Shown here: positions 10,624 through 20,787 of the stretch, in pieces
Layout: each line of letters starts with the position of its first letter
How positions within the stretch are numbered: the first letter of the stretch is position 1
Translations under genes and position numbers: made by a program
DNA from: Rotaria sp. Silwood1
Lineage: Eukaryota; Rotifera; Eurotatoria; Philodinida; Philodinidae
Length of the DNA: 64,000 bases
Direction of reading: 5' to 3'
Assembly (NCBI GenBank): GCA_905250075.1
Contig: CAJNOP010000636.1
Coordinates: forward strand, 1 to 64,000
The notes under the pieces: generated by a model
The model's input: the letters and a program-made list of their open reading frames with translations, nothing else
What the model was told of the DNA's origin: nothing
Databases searched by the model: none

Positions 10624-13600
10624 ATGTGTCGTTTAGTTCAAAAGTGTAAGCTCAAATTCAAACCAACGACTCAAAAACCAGTCGAATACAAGTATGGCCC
10701 ACGATCTGTTGCAGTTGGTGATTTCGACAATGACACATGTTTGGATATGGTTATTGCTCATCATACAGGTAACAAAATAACTGTTTATCTTGGGTATGGG
10801 AATGGCACTTTTAAAAGTCCAATTCCGTATTCAACTGGTTCCTACTCAAGTCCTTACATGGTCACAGTTGGTTATTTCAATAATGATTCTCATTTGGATA
10901 TTGCAGTAGCAAATTTTGGCACTAACAATATCGTTATCTTTCATGGATTTGGCGATGGGTCTTTCGCAAATCAAACAGAACTTTCAATAGGCTCCTCTCG
11001 TCCAATAGCGATTATCGGTGCTCGTTTCAACAATGACACACTACTTGATATTGCCATAGCCAATTACGGAAGCCATAGTATCAGTATACTCTATCAATAT
11101 GGAAATGAAAGCTTTTCGCCTCCAATTACATATCCGACAGGTTACGATTCTTTTCCATCCTCAATAGCTGTTGGAGATTTCAATAATGATAACTACTTAG
11201 ACCTCGCCATTGCCAATTATGGCACTGATAATGTTATGATACTTTTTGGAAATAGCAACAACACTTTTGCAAAGCAAATTACTATCTCAACTGGCATTGG
11301 TTCTCAACCGTACTCCATTGCCGTTGGTGATTTCAATACAGACACCTTTCTCGATATCGCTATCGCTAATTCTGGAAGTCATGAAGTAGGTGTGCTCCTA
11401 AATAATGGTAATGAAACTTTCGCTAATCAAGTCAACTATTCCATTAAGTCTGCTTCTCCAATTGCCATTTGGGTAGGAGACTTCAACCAACAAAATCGAT
11501 TGGACATAATCACCACGAATAAAGGTGTTGACAATATAGCCATACTTCTTGGATATAGAGACGGCAGCTTTGAAAATCCAATCATGTATCAAACTGGAGC
11601 TACTTCCTCTATTTCAGTTGCCGTAGGTGATTTCAACAAGGACCACCGATTAGATATTGTCGTTGTAAACAATGATACTGGTGCCATAGATTTTTTGCTT
11701 GGTCGTTATCGTTACAAAGGCTTTAAAAATCAAACAAAGTATTCAGTTGGTTCTTCTCCACAATCTGTAGCTATCAGTGATATCAACAGCGACACTCTAC
11801 TAGATATCGTTGTCGCCAATTCGTGGAGCAATGATGTGAGTGTCCTTCTTGGATATGGAAATAGTTTTTCTGAAAATCAAAAAAGGTATTCAGTTGGCTC
11901 TGGTCCACGCTCTGTAGCTATTGGTGATGTCAACAGCGACACTCGACTAGATATCATTGTCGCCAATGGGGATAGTAATGATGTGAGTGTCCTTCTTGGA
12001 TATGGAAACGGTTCTTTTGAAAATCAAATAAGGTGTCCAGTTGGCTCTTCTCCACAATCTGTAGCTATTGGTGATATCAACAGCGACACTCGACTAGATA
12101 TCATTGTCGCCAATTCGTGGAGCAATGATGTGAGTGTCCTTCTTGGATACGGAAACGGTTTTTTTGAAAATCAAATAAGGTATCCAGTTGGCTCTTCTCC
12201 ACAATCTGTATCTATTAGTGATATCAACAGCGACACTCGACTAGATATCATTGTCGTCAATGGGGATAGCAATGATGTGAGTTTCCTTCTTGGATACGGA
12301 AACGGTTTTTTTGAAAATCAAATAAGGTGTTCAGTTGGCTCTTATCCACTCTCTGTAGCTATTGGTGATATCAACAGTGACACTCTACTAGATATCATTG
12401 TCGTCAATGGGGATAGCAATGATGTGAGTGTCCTTCTTGGATACGGAAACGGTTTTTTTGAAAATCAAATAAGGTATTCAGTTGGCTCTGGTCCACTCTC
12501 TGTAGCTATTGGTGATATCAACAGCGACACTCTACTAGATATCATTGTCGCCAATAGGAATCACAATGATGTGAGTATCCTTCTTGGATATGGAAACAGT
12601 TCTTTTGAAAATCAAATAAAGTGTCTAGTTGGCTCTTATCCATTCTCTGTAGCTATTGGTGATGTAAACAACGACACTCTACTAGATATCGTTGTCGCCA
12701 ATTCGCGGAGCAATGATTTGAGTGTCCTTCTGCAATATAATAGAGGAGAGGTTACATATGAAATGAGCTTGGCACCTGGTGGTGGTTCTAGCCTACGATG
12801 TGTAGTCATTGGTGATTTGAACAATGACACTAATCTGGATATCATCTTGGCTAATTACGGTACTAATAATATTGGCGTTCTTTTTGGTTATGGAAATGGT
12901 TCTTTTGAAAATCAAATGATGCTCAGCACTGGCATGAATTCTCATCCGATTTCTATCGCAGTTGGGGACTTCAATGGTGACCGCGTAGTGGATATTGCTG
13001 TGGCCAATCTTGGTACAAAGCATGTAGATATGATGCTTGGAAATGGGCAGGAAAATTTTGCAATTCAAACAAGTTATGAAATTGGCTTTGATAGACCTCC
13101 GTTAGTTATGGCTTCTGGTGATTTTAATAATGACGCACGATCGGAGATCGCTGTCGCTTACGATGGACGTGATCATGTGGATATCTTTGTTCCATACAAT
13201 AGTGGTTCTTTTGAAACTGAAACAAGGTTTTCAGTTGGCCCTTTTCCACGATCTGTATCTATTGGTGATGTCAATAACGACACTCGACTAGATATCATTG
13301 TCGCCAATTGGGAAAGCAATTATGTGAGTGTTCTTCTTGGATATGGAAACGGTTCTTTTGAAACTGAAACAAGGTATACAGTTGGCTCTTCTCCACGGTC
13401 TGTAGCTATTGGTGATGTCAACAACGACACTCGACTAGATATCGTTATCGCCAATTCGCGGAGCAGTGATGTAAGTATCCTTCTTGGATATGGAAACGGT
13501 TCTTTTCAAACTGAAACAAGGTATTCAGTTGGCATATATCCACGATCTGTAGCTATTGGTAATGTCAACAACGACACTCAACTAGATATCATTGTCGCCA

Positions 13601-14844
13601 ATGGGGATAGTAATGATGTGAGTGTCCTTCTTGGATATGGAAACGGTTCTTTTGAAAATCAAATAAGGTATTCAGTTGGCTTTGAGCCACTCTCTGTAGC
13701 TATTGGTGATATCAACAACGACACTCGACTAGATATCGCTATCACCATTGGGGGTAGCAATGATGTGGGTGTCCTCCTTGGATATGGAGACGGTTCTTTT
13801 GAAAATCCAACAAGGTATTCAGTTGGCTATGGTCCAATCTCTGTAGCTATTGGTGATGTCAACAACGACACTCGACTAGATATCGTTGCCGGCAATTCGC
13901 GGAGCAATGATGTGGGTGTCCTTCTTGGATATGGAAACGGTTCTTTTGAAAATCAAAAAAGGTATTCAGTTGGCTTTTTTCCACGATCTGTAGCTATTGG
14001 TGATGTCAATAACGACACTCGACTAGATATCATCGTCACCAATGGGGATAGTAATGATGTGAGTGTTCTTCTTGGATATGGAAACGGTTCTTTTGAAAAT
14101 CAAAAAAGGTATTCAGTTGGCTCTTATCCATTCTCTGTAGCTATTGGTGATGTCAACAACGACACTCGACTAGATATCGTTGTCACCAATGATGGTAGCA
14201 ATGATGTGAGTGTCCTTCTTGGCTATGACAATATAGTTTTTGTAAAGCAAATGATACTGATAACTGGAAATAATTCGCGACCACAGTCGTTAGTAATTAG
14301 CGATTTTAACAGTGATGATCTAATGGATATTGGCGTCGTTAATTCACGCACTCACAATATTGGTATTTTTCTTGGATATGGAAATATCTCTTTTGCAAAT
14401 CAAATGACATATTCAACACACCCATATTTATCTCCATGCTCTATGGCTGTCGGCGATTTCAACAATGACGCTCGAGTGGATATCGTCTTTGTTAGTTGTA
14501 AGTCGGACACGATAGGTATTATTCTTGGATATGGGAATGGTTCTTTTGAAAATCAGATGATGTATTCAACAAGCTCAAGTTCGTCTAGATATTCTTTAGC
14601 TGTAAATGACATTAACAATGACACTATACAAGACATTATCGTCGCGAATCATGATGCCAATTATCTAAGTGTACTTTTTGGACATGGAGACGGTACTTTT
14701 GAAAGCATCATGCTAGTTCAGTTGGACTATGGTTCCAATCCATTTTCGATTGCCATTGGAGATTTCAATAATGATAAAAAACTAGATTTTGTCGTCGCCA
14801 ATAATGGCACTGACAGTTTAAATATTCTCTTACAGACTTGTTAG
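10624..14844 (+). CDS. FG-GAP/VCBS repeat protein, 28 repeats
   Basis: A continuous frame of about 1400 codons. It encodes 28 tandem repeats of about 49 residues, each with a calcium-loop core like GDxNNDTRLDI, then VLLGYGNGSFENQ. FG-GAP/VCBS repeats build integrin-alpha-like beta-propellers that bind Ca2+ and ligands outside the cell. The many N-D-T motifs are potential N-glycosylation sites, consistent with an extracellular location. 28 repeats would give four seven-bladed propellers (inference). Repeats 8-14 (about 11740-12730) and 18-24 (about 13200-14230) are nearly identical at DNA level, while 15-17 and the outer repeats have diverged. The start is uncertain. The first in-frame ATG is 10624, but GTTTAG at 10631-10636 looks like a splice acceptor, so the exon may start at 10637 with a signal-peptide exon upstream. 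The stop is TAG at 14842. Confidence 0.85.
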   Translation: MCRLVQKCKLKFKPTTQKPVEYKYGPRSVAVGDFDNDTCLDMVIAHHTGNKITVYLGYGNGTFKSPIPYSTGSYSSPYMVTVGYFNNDSHLDIAVANFGTNNIVIFHGFGDGSFANQTELSIGSSRPIAIIGARFNNDTLLDIAIANYGSHSISILYQYGNESFSPPITYPTGYDSFPSSIAVGDFNNDNYLDLAIANYGTDNVMILFGNSNNTFAKQITISTGIGSQPYSIAVGDFNTDTFLDIAIANSGSHEVGVLLNNGNETFANQVNYSIKSASPIAIWVGDFNQQNRLDIITTNKGVDNIAILLGYRDGSFENPIMYQTGATSSISVAVGDFNKDHRLDIVVVNNDTGAIDFLLGRYRYKGFKNQTKYSVGSSPQSVAISDINSDTLLDIVVANSWSNDVSVLLGYGNSFSENQKRYSVGSGPRSVAIGDVNSDTRLDIIVANGDSNDVSVLLGYGNGSFENQIRCPVGSSPQSVAIGDINSDTRLDIIVANSWSNDVSVLLGYGNGFFENQIRYPVGSSPQSVSISDINSDTRLDIIVVNGDSNDVSFLLGYGNGFFENQIRCSVGSYPLSVAIGDINSDTLLDIIVVNGDSNDVSVLLGYGNGFFENQIRYSVGSGPLSVAIGDINSDTLLDIIVANRNHNDVSILLGYGNSSFENQIKCLVGSYPFSVAIGDVNNDTLLDIVVANSRSNDLSVLLQYNRGEVTYEMSLAPGGGSSLRCVVIGDLNNDTNLDIILANYGTNNIGVLFGYGNGSFENQMMLSTGMNSHPISIAVGDFNGDRVVDIAVANLGTKHVDMMLGNGQENFAIQTSYEIGFDRPPLVMASGDFNNDARSEIAVAYDGRDHVDIFVPYNSGSFETETRFSVGPFPRSVSIGDVNNDTRLDIIVANWESNYVSVLLGYGNGSFETETRYTVGSSPRSVAIGDVNNDTRLDIVIANSRSSDVSILLGYGNGSFQTETRYSVGIYPRSVAIGNVNNDTQLDIIVANGDSNDVSVLLGYGNGSFENQIRYSVGFEPLSVAIGDINNDTRLDIAITIGGSNDVGVLLGYGDGSFENPTRYSVGYGPISVAIGDVNNDTRLDIVAGNSRSNDVGVLLGYGNGSFENQKRYSVGFFPRSVAIGDVNNDTRLDIIVTNGDSNDVSVLLGYGNGSFENQKRYSVGSYPFSVAIGDVNNDTRLDIVVTNDGSNDVSVLLGYDNIVFVKQMILITGNNSRPQSLVISDFNSDDLMDIGVVNSRTHNIGIFLGYGNISFANQMTYSTHPYLSPCSMAVGDFNNDARVDIVFVSCKSDTIGIILGYGNGSFENQMMYSTSSSSSRYSLAVNDINNDTIQDIIVANHDANYLSVLFGHGDGTFESIMLVQLDYGSNPFSIAIGDFNNDKKLDFVVANNGTDSLNILLQTC

Positions 14845-15619
14845 TATTTTTATCTCGTACTTTATATTTTTCTATCACTTACTTATTTCGTATGCTCTTA
14901 TATTTAATAGAATCATAGTTGAAATATTCAAATGTTTCTAAGTGTGAAAGATGAGTGGAGAAAGCTTGGGTTTGTTTTTAGATCCCTGATGATGTAAGCC
15001 TTAGTGTATGGTTGAGAATATGAATGATTATCTGTCAGTATTGATCTGACTGTAGTAGAAAAACATCTAGATCCATACTCACATCTCACAAAAACGTTTT
15101 TTTTTGTGTATCAATGACAAGTGTCATGATGAAACCTATTGCAACGATGAAATTGATTATTACGTCGAATATTCAAATTTATCGAGCTTTTTAAGAACAA
15201 TTGCATCGTGGAATGCAATCGTATTGTATGTACTTAGAGATCAACTCTTGTTTCATGATAACCTAGTTCGGTGTGACTGACTCTATGAATATTATCAAAT
15301 CACTATCATCTATTAGTTACATTCTTTGCTTGTTAATGATGATTATGAATAACATAATGTCAATATGTGCAAGAGAAACGATAGTTTCTTGTGCATGGGA
15401 GAATCAAAAGTTCAACCTGCAGTTGTGTTCATTGAAGGACGTGGGCGTGGATGCCGGATGCTGGATGAGGTTCTTCACCACACTCGCTAACCAATCCACG
15501 CACAATTGAACGCCAATCAGTTTCAATGATGATCACGTTGTTCTTTCGAATAATATAGATAAATTACCCTACTAACGGTGTGAGTGTGAGCACTGGATTG
15601 AAAATAATACACCCAGACT
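14845..15619. other. Intergenic, with a small unassigned frame
   Basis: AT-rich sequence after the FG-GAP stop. The frame at 15273-15509 begins with a hydrophobic stretch resembling a signal peptide (ISYILCLLMMIMNNIMSICA) but matches nothing I recognise. It could be a leader exon for the NHL fragment that follows. Nothing else is supported. Confidence 0.3.
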
Positions 15620-16050
15620 CAAATCGTCTTGATCAACGCTATTACCCAAAATACCTATTCGTCTATCGAGATCATTCAGTGTACGTGTCTGATTGTGGAA
15701 ATCGTTATGTGATGAAATGGATGGAAGATGCAAAAGAAAGACATTGTCGTGACCTTGTAGTCAAGGAGAAGGAAATGATCTTAGACAATTGTCATATTCA
15801 AAAAGAGTTGTTGTCGATTAAATGGGCGCTGTCTATGTGATCGATACAAGGAATGATCTAATCATGCATTGACCCAAAGGAGTAACACAGGAAAGTGTCA
15901 TTGTTGGTAGAAACGGTAGAGGAGGAAAATCGAAACAACTCAATGACTCCATCGGTTTATCATTCGATTGACATGGCAATCTCTGTATGTCATCGATTGG
16001 GAAAAATCGTTGAGTAAAAAAATTCAATATCGGATTCAATAAGTGAAGGA
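15620..16050 (+). pseudogene. 3' fragment of an NHL-repeat gene, decayed
   Basis: Nucleotide homology to the last ~430 bp of the NHL gene at 48896-49815 is clear. Shared segments include GATCATTCAGTGTACGTGTC and TATGTGATGAAATGG. Further shared segments are GCGCTGTCTATGTG, AAGTGTCATTGTTGGT, CGGTTTATCATTCGATTGAC, and TCGATTGGG near the end. It covers the equivalent of blades 4-6. The frame is broken: a stop at 15838 in the first frame, a missing stretch equivalent to the start of blade 5, and further stops and shifts to 16050. It has no start codon or leader. It is a partial duplicate of a related NHL gene rather than an independent gene. Confidence 0.75.
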
Positions 16051-16134
16051 CTAGGAAGCCAAAGCAAAGTTATTTTTGTATGGTATACGCTCCAGACAAT
16101 ATACAAATGGAAGCGCTATCGAAATTCTAGGAAT

Positions 16135-16746
16135 CCTTGAAAAATTATAATAAAATGTTCTCTACTAATAATGAATAAAACATCTGACCAAGTCCAGTAA
16201 GACCCCACGCAATTTGTATGCAAGGAATCCAAAACTTTGGAAACCTTGAAAAACTTCAACATATCCTATTCATTAAAAATGAATCAAAGTCATTACAAAA
16301 GCTGCTTGTATTTAGATGTTCCTGATACTGCCTGACACTGTCCAATGCTCGAAAAACTATAGGTTCTCTGGAAATCCTCGTTTCTTGCATTGGTAGCACC
16401 ACTTCTGAAATGCATGAGAAACCTTCGAACCCTTGAACACAGTCATTCCGAAAACAGTTTCCACCATTGAAAACGTCAAGGAATCCTTAAATTCCTTGAA
16501 AATTCTAGCATTATCCACTTATTACATTATCAACCAAATATCTGACTAAACCCAGTCGACTCCACGCTGTTTGTACGCAATGTTTTCGAAATCTTGGAAA
16601 CCTTGGAAAATTTCCGTATATCATACTGATTAAAAGACAATTAAAGTGATTAAGAAATTCGGTTTTTTCAGGTTTCTGATGGTTTCTGCAGCACGCCAAC
16701 ACCTGCGAAATCAATGGTGCTCTGAAAATCCTTAGTTTTTGCATTA
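16135..16746. repeat. Direct duplication of a ~255 bp segment (offset ~357 bp)
   Basis: 16135-16391 and 16494-16746 align in order: CCTTGAAAA, CATCTGACCAAGTCCAGT against TATCTGACTAAACCCAGT, TTTGGAAACCTTGAAAA against CTTGGAAACCTTGGAAAA, and GGTTCTCTGGAAATCCT against GGTGCTCTGAAAATCCT. No coding potential is seen. Similar GGAATCCTTG motifs continue in the following array. Confidence 0.65.
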
Positions 16747-16817
16747 AGTTTGACCGAACAAAATGTAATGAAATCCTTCAGCTCCTTGGGTTTCTTCACT
16801 TTACCACCAATCCTGAT

Positions 16818-17092
16818 CGGTTAAAGCGCCAAGGAATCCTTGGATCCTGGTATTTCTTTGGTTTTCGACAACTCTTGACTGTTCAAAGCGCGAGGCAATC
16901 CTTGAAGTCCTTGGATTTCAAACCACTCTTAACTATTCCAAGTGCCGGAGAATCATTGAATTTCTTTGAGTCCTTCGTTCCGGCTGTTCTAAACTATGCC
17001 AACTGGCAAGGAATCACTGGAATCCTTAGATTTCCTAGCATTTCCACCACTTCTCACTGTCCCAAGTGTTATGGCATCCTTGGAATCCTTGG
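16818..17092. repeat. ~56-63 bp degenerate tandem repeat, about 5 units
   Basis: Each unit has a CT(C/A)TTGACTGTTC-like box followed by AAGGAATCCTTGGA-like and GGATTTC-like boxes. Unit starts are near 16818, 16870, 16926, 16988 and 17053. It runs directly into the G-rich telomere-like tract at 17103. Confidence 0.55.
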
Positions 17093-17102
17093 GTTGGCTA
17101 GT

Positions 17103-17164
17103 TGGGTGTGGGTGTGGGTGTGGGTGTGGTGTGGGTGTGGGTGTGGGGTGGGTGGGGGTGGGGG
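17103..17164 (+). repeat. Telomere-like TGTGGG tract abutting the assembly gap
   Basis: About 60 bp of GGGTGT/GGTGTG repeats degenerating to G-runs, ending at the N block. TGTGGG is the telomeric repeat I recall for the bdelloid Adineta vaga. The partner C-rich arm seen at other loci in this window is missing here, so it may lie in the gap. Confidence 0.8.
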
Positions 17165-17264
17165 NNNNNNNNNNNNNNNNNNNNNNNNNNNNNNNNNNNN
17201 NNNNNNNNNNNNNNNNNNNNNNNNNNNNNNNNNNNNNNNNNNNNNNNNNNNNNNNNNNNNNNNN
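17165..17264. other. Assembly gap of 100 Ns
   Basis: Exactly 100 N, the usual placeholder for a gap of unknown size. The linkage of the two sides depends on scaffolding alone. Frames that appear to cross it are meaningless. Confidence 0.98.
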
Positions 17265-17469
17265 ATGTAAAAATCGAGTAGGAAAATTTGTGGATCAATC
17301 GTGTCGATATATTTCACCACTAGTTATAGCTGGAGAGCTGAAACTTTCAGGAATAAAAGATCTTGATTAGACATATATGTGATAAAAATTTCAGCTCTCT
17401 ATCTCAATATAAACTATGCAAAATATCATTAACAATTTATCCCCAGTCATTATAGAATATCCTTTGTAG

Positions 17470-17640
17470 TACCTCGTAGTTCCTTAAAAGTCCATTATGG
17501 GGACGAACCCTTTATGTCACGTGCTATACTCACTAAGCTCTACAAAATGGCCAATACCAGATTCGAAACGGAGCGTCACACTTGGATACCTTCCCTCGTA
17601 AGACTTTTAAACAAAAACGCCATATTACGCATGCAGTGTC
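17470..17640. repeat. Dispersed repeat, copy 1
   Basis: It shares ordered blocks with 29085-29245 and 31840-31985: CTTTATGTCACGTG...CTCACTAAGCTCTACAAA, TCGAAACGGAGCGTCACACTTGG, and ACCTTCCCTCGTAAGACTTTTAAA. The open frame at 17514-17720 lies on this repeat and is not considered a gene. No TIR or tail is obvious. Confidence 0.55.
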
Positions 17641-17929
17641 TACAAAACGAGAATGGCGCGTATCAGTTCAATAAAATGATGATGCTGTTGAAAATATCTT
17701 CTTCTCTTAAGTCTGGATGAGATTAGGATGAACATACTGCTTTCTCTGTTAAATATGATTTTCTCTAATCTCTGATTTTCTGGATATGTGACAGTACTAT
17801 CAAAACTAATATGTTTATATTAATATTAATTTGTTAGGAGAAAATATTATACATTACATTAGTATACTGATGAAAATCATTGTCCACCTGATCATGAAAC
17901 AAATTTAGATATAGTTAATCATATCTATA

Positions 17930-18450
17930 TATACACTACACAAATCGCGAACAATGTTACCAATTATTTTCCAAATGTCACAGAACTTACTTTCAGTCAA
18001 TATTATGATGCACTTGATCATCTGACTACAAACGCTTTCAATCGTATTTTTCCTGTATCACAACTTGCTAAATTAACTATTTATACGAATCAACGATATA
18101 GAATATGAATTAAGTCAACAAAGTCAATCATTTCGATTAGTCTCTTATATAAATACTATTCAAAATCTGATCATCGATGAATATTCTTTATTAAAACAAA
18201 TTCAATTTGATCATTGATTGACGTTCTCGATTGAAATAATTTACAACTGAAATAAATAGAAAAGAATTTTTGTCCATTAAACGATTATTATTGAAAAAGA
18301 ATAATGAAAATAGTCGTAATTTATTCTTTTTGTGGGTTTTACAAACACATAAAATATCCTTAGGAGCATTGAAGAGATTAATTAAATTAGAAAAATGATT
18401 TGGTGATTATTTAGTAGATCATGTTAATAAGAAATTATACTTATGATTGT
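17930..18450 (+). pseudogene. F-box/LRR-type bdelloid gene remnant
   Basis: Fragments in shifting frames read as the C-terminal half of a large bdelloid F-box/leucine-rich family. One is NVTELTFSQYYDALDHLTTN with FPVSQLAKLTIY. Another is FRLVSYINTIQNLIIDEYSL with LKQIQF. A third reads NLFFLWVLQTHKISLGALKR, followed by a FGDYLVDHVNKKLYL end. Stops interrupt it at about 18107, 18217, 18400 and 18445, and a segment between the second and third blocks is missing. F-box/LRR proteins are usually substrate receptors of SCF ubiquitin ligases; this copy cannot make one. The family call comes from remembered sequence pattern, not a search. Confidence 0.55.
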
Positions 18451-19215
18451 AAGATTTAATTGTTAACAAAATATATTTTATTTCTTGTATATAGTTCGTT
18501 TTAAATAAAATAAAAAGAGATTGAATAAATATTTTCTAAAAGATGAATAAGTCGAAGTATTGAAAGACTATAGTTGCTTTTCGGTGATTGATTTTTGAAA
18601 AATCTGATCAGAAACATCGATGTCCAATCTTCAAACTTGGCTTTTTAAATTATTTGAAAAAAATTGATCATATTAAAAGTTAACTAACCCGCGTTTCATT
18701 TATAATTTCTTCAGACATTTGATGAACACACGCCTCCTTCCCTGAGGGTGAGGGTGCCACGAAAATCTTATTGAGGATGCTACGAAAATCTTCATGACAC
18801 ATACATCAGGACATAGCTCTCTGCTGAGGGTGTTTGGAAGTCGTGATTCCACATGAGAAACAGATTTCTTGCTGGATGAATCGCAAACGCGAAATTCGAA
18901 GATTTTCATTCAAATTGGGTAAAGTTTACCCGGCGAGGAATCTGTTTTTCATGTGGAATCATGATTTTCAAGCATCCTCAGCAGAGAGATATGTGCTGTG
19001 TGACCTTTGGAATGTGTCCATCTTTCCGAGCATCGTCAGTGAGAAAGATGCGCTGTGTGTGTTGGTTTCCGAATGTGTCTGTCTTTTCGCGCACCCACAT
19101 TCAGAGAAATACTGCATGTTTTTTTATTCTTCACATCTGTTATGTGAGTATCATGGTAAGGAAATTGTCATAAAGCCATTATCAGTTTGACTCCAGAATA
19201 TTCAATATGTTGTTC
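18451..19215. other. Intergenic with short inverted segments
   Basis: No gene is supported. Around 18780-19100 the motifs GCATCCTCAGCAGAGAG and its complement CTCTCTGCTGAGGGTG, and CATGTGGAATCATGA against GTGATTCCACATGAG, occur in opposite orientation. They form an inverted repeat centred near 18895, a likely fold-back relic. The open frames at 18700-19190 lie on it. Confidence 0.45.
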
Positions 19216-19217
19216 TG

Positions 19218-19402
19218 AAAACCATTTTGTTTTCGGACGTATTTGTGGTTTCCGGAGAGTCATTAGATTTGCTGGAAATTCATTTGCCCTTCCTGAAATT
19301 TATTCGTGATTACGGAAATTTATCTTTTGTTTCCATGAATTTATCTCCATTTCCGGAAATTCATTTCGGTTTCTAGGACACCCATTTGTTTTCTAATTCT
19401 CG
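19218..19402. repeat. ~20 bp tandem repeat, about 8 units
   Basis: Successive 20-21 bp units of the form TCATTTG-TTTCCGGAAAT run through the stretch, each differing by a few bases. It ends in CCCATTTG. No coding content. Confidence 0.6.
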
Positions 19403-19595
19403 ATGATTTTCTGAGCATTCATATAGAGCATAACATGGTCGATACATGTGATTACGTACGACTATATTAACTCTAGAATTCTAGGTTTTTCCGGAGAACA
19501 TACATGTGCCAGTACATGAATTCTAGATTTCTTCGGAGTACATATATATGTCAGTAGATGCCAGTACATGACGAACTCGTGTTCGCGCAGCTATG

Positions 19596-19703
19596 GAGGG
19601 TGTGGGGGTGGGGGTGGGGGCGGCGGTGGCAGTGGGGTGGGTGTGGGTTAAAAGAAGAACTACATCAACCCACATCCGCACCAACACCCACCCCACACCC
19701 ACA
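19596..19703. repeat. Telomere-like palindrome (G arm 19596-19648, C arm 19676-19703)
   Basis: GGGTGTGGGGGTGGGGG-type arm, then a loop beginning TTAAAAGAAGAACTACATC, then a CCCACATCC...CACCCACCCCACACCCACA arm. The arms are imperfect reverse complements. Four or more G-runs give quadruplex potential. Confidence 0.8.
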
Positions 19704-20217
19704 ATGAGTTTTGCTGTAGAACCTGGACAGTGTGGTCCTTGGAAATTGTCGAGCGCAGCATATTTTCCTTAACAATTTGTGATCATTTTGAAGGTCTTGA
19801 AAAGCTCTATCTCCCCTGAAAATATGAAACTAATTTGGTAAACTAACGCGGTTAACCTGTGAGGAGATTCCGATATTGATAATGCTTCTGTCCTAGGTAG
19901 AAATGTCGAGAAGAGGCCTCAAAATATGACCTGAAAGAGGCCCAGATGCTTTATTCTTACTTAGAGGAAGATGAAATTCAATTTTATAAAGTGTTCCGAG
20001 ATGATTTTTATTTAGGGCCGTTTTACGTGCAAACGCGCCCCCCTCCTTTGAATATTCAAATGGATTAGTCAACAAACATAACGTCAGATATTGGTCTGAA
20101 ACTAATTCACACCTTACTATTAAAACTGTTATGAAATCTCACAAATAAAACGTGTGGTGTACCAAGTCAAGAAATCAATTGGTTCGACCATTTCTCTTCG
20201 AAGACGATACTATTAAT

Positions 20218-20280
20218 GGGTATGGGTGTGTGGGCGTCTGTTTTTGTCTCATACTCACACTCACACTCCACACCCCACCC
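20218..20280. repeat. Telomere-like palindrome
   Basis: G arm GGGTATGGGTGTGTGGGCG (20218-20236), loop with TCTCATAC, C arm CTCACACTCACACTCCACACC (from about 20254). The open frame across it (20226-20462) is an artefact of the repeat. Confidence 0.65.
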
Positions 20281-20442
20281 TAAGTTGTTTTCTCTTACAC
20301 AAGAAGGGAATAAATGTTTGGTTACATAAGAATTCTCGTACGAATATATTCAGGGAACGGATTAATCATGGATCTATTGATTCTATACTAAAAGGAAAAA
20401 GCAAAAGAATGAGTTATATTTTTTATAAGAAAAAGGAGTACG

Positions 20443-20498
20443 AGGGTGTTGACTCATATTGAAACATACTCATACCCGACACCGACACCGACACTCAC
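20443..20498. repeat. Weak telomere-like palindrome
   Basis: GAGGGTGTTGACTCATATTG, then AAACATACTCATACCCGACA and CCGACACCGACACTCACCTC. The loop resembles that at 31105-31122 (GACTCAAATGAAACATACTC). The G arm is short. Confidence 0.4.
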
Positions 20499-20787
20499 CT
20501 CTTTTCATGGTATTCATAGCTCACTAGGGACTACATGATGCACGTAGTTTCGACTCAAAACCGATTTATCAGTTCTGTGTGTTTTCTTGTTAGGTGCAAT
20601 GCCTTCTAAAGGCTCATTATATAATCGATGGTATTCAGCAAGAAACAAAATACCGTTTAGCACGTATTTTATAGTGAAATTGCAGTTTTTTATTACATGG
20701 TGTGATATTATGGTCGTCGAAATATTTACCGGCCCTGAAATCTTCGTGCGAAAATCTTGTGTTTCGCATCAGACATGAGCGATTCTA

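Noticed and set aside
16996..17370. Frames crossing the N block
   Set aside because: They contain unknown residues across an assembly gap, so the joins have no meaning.
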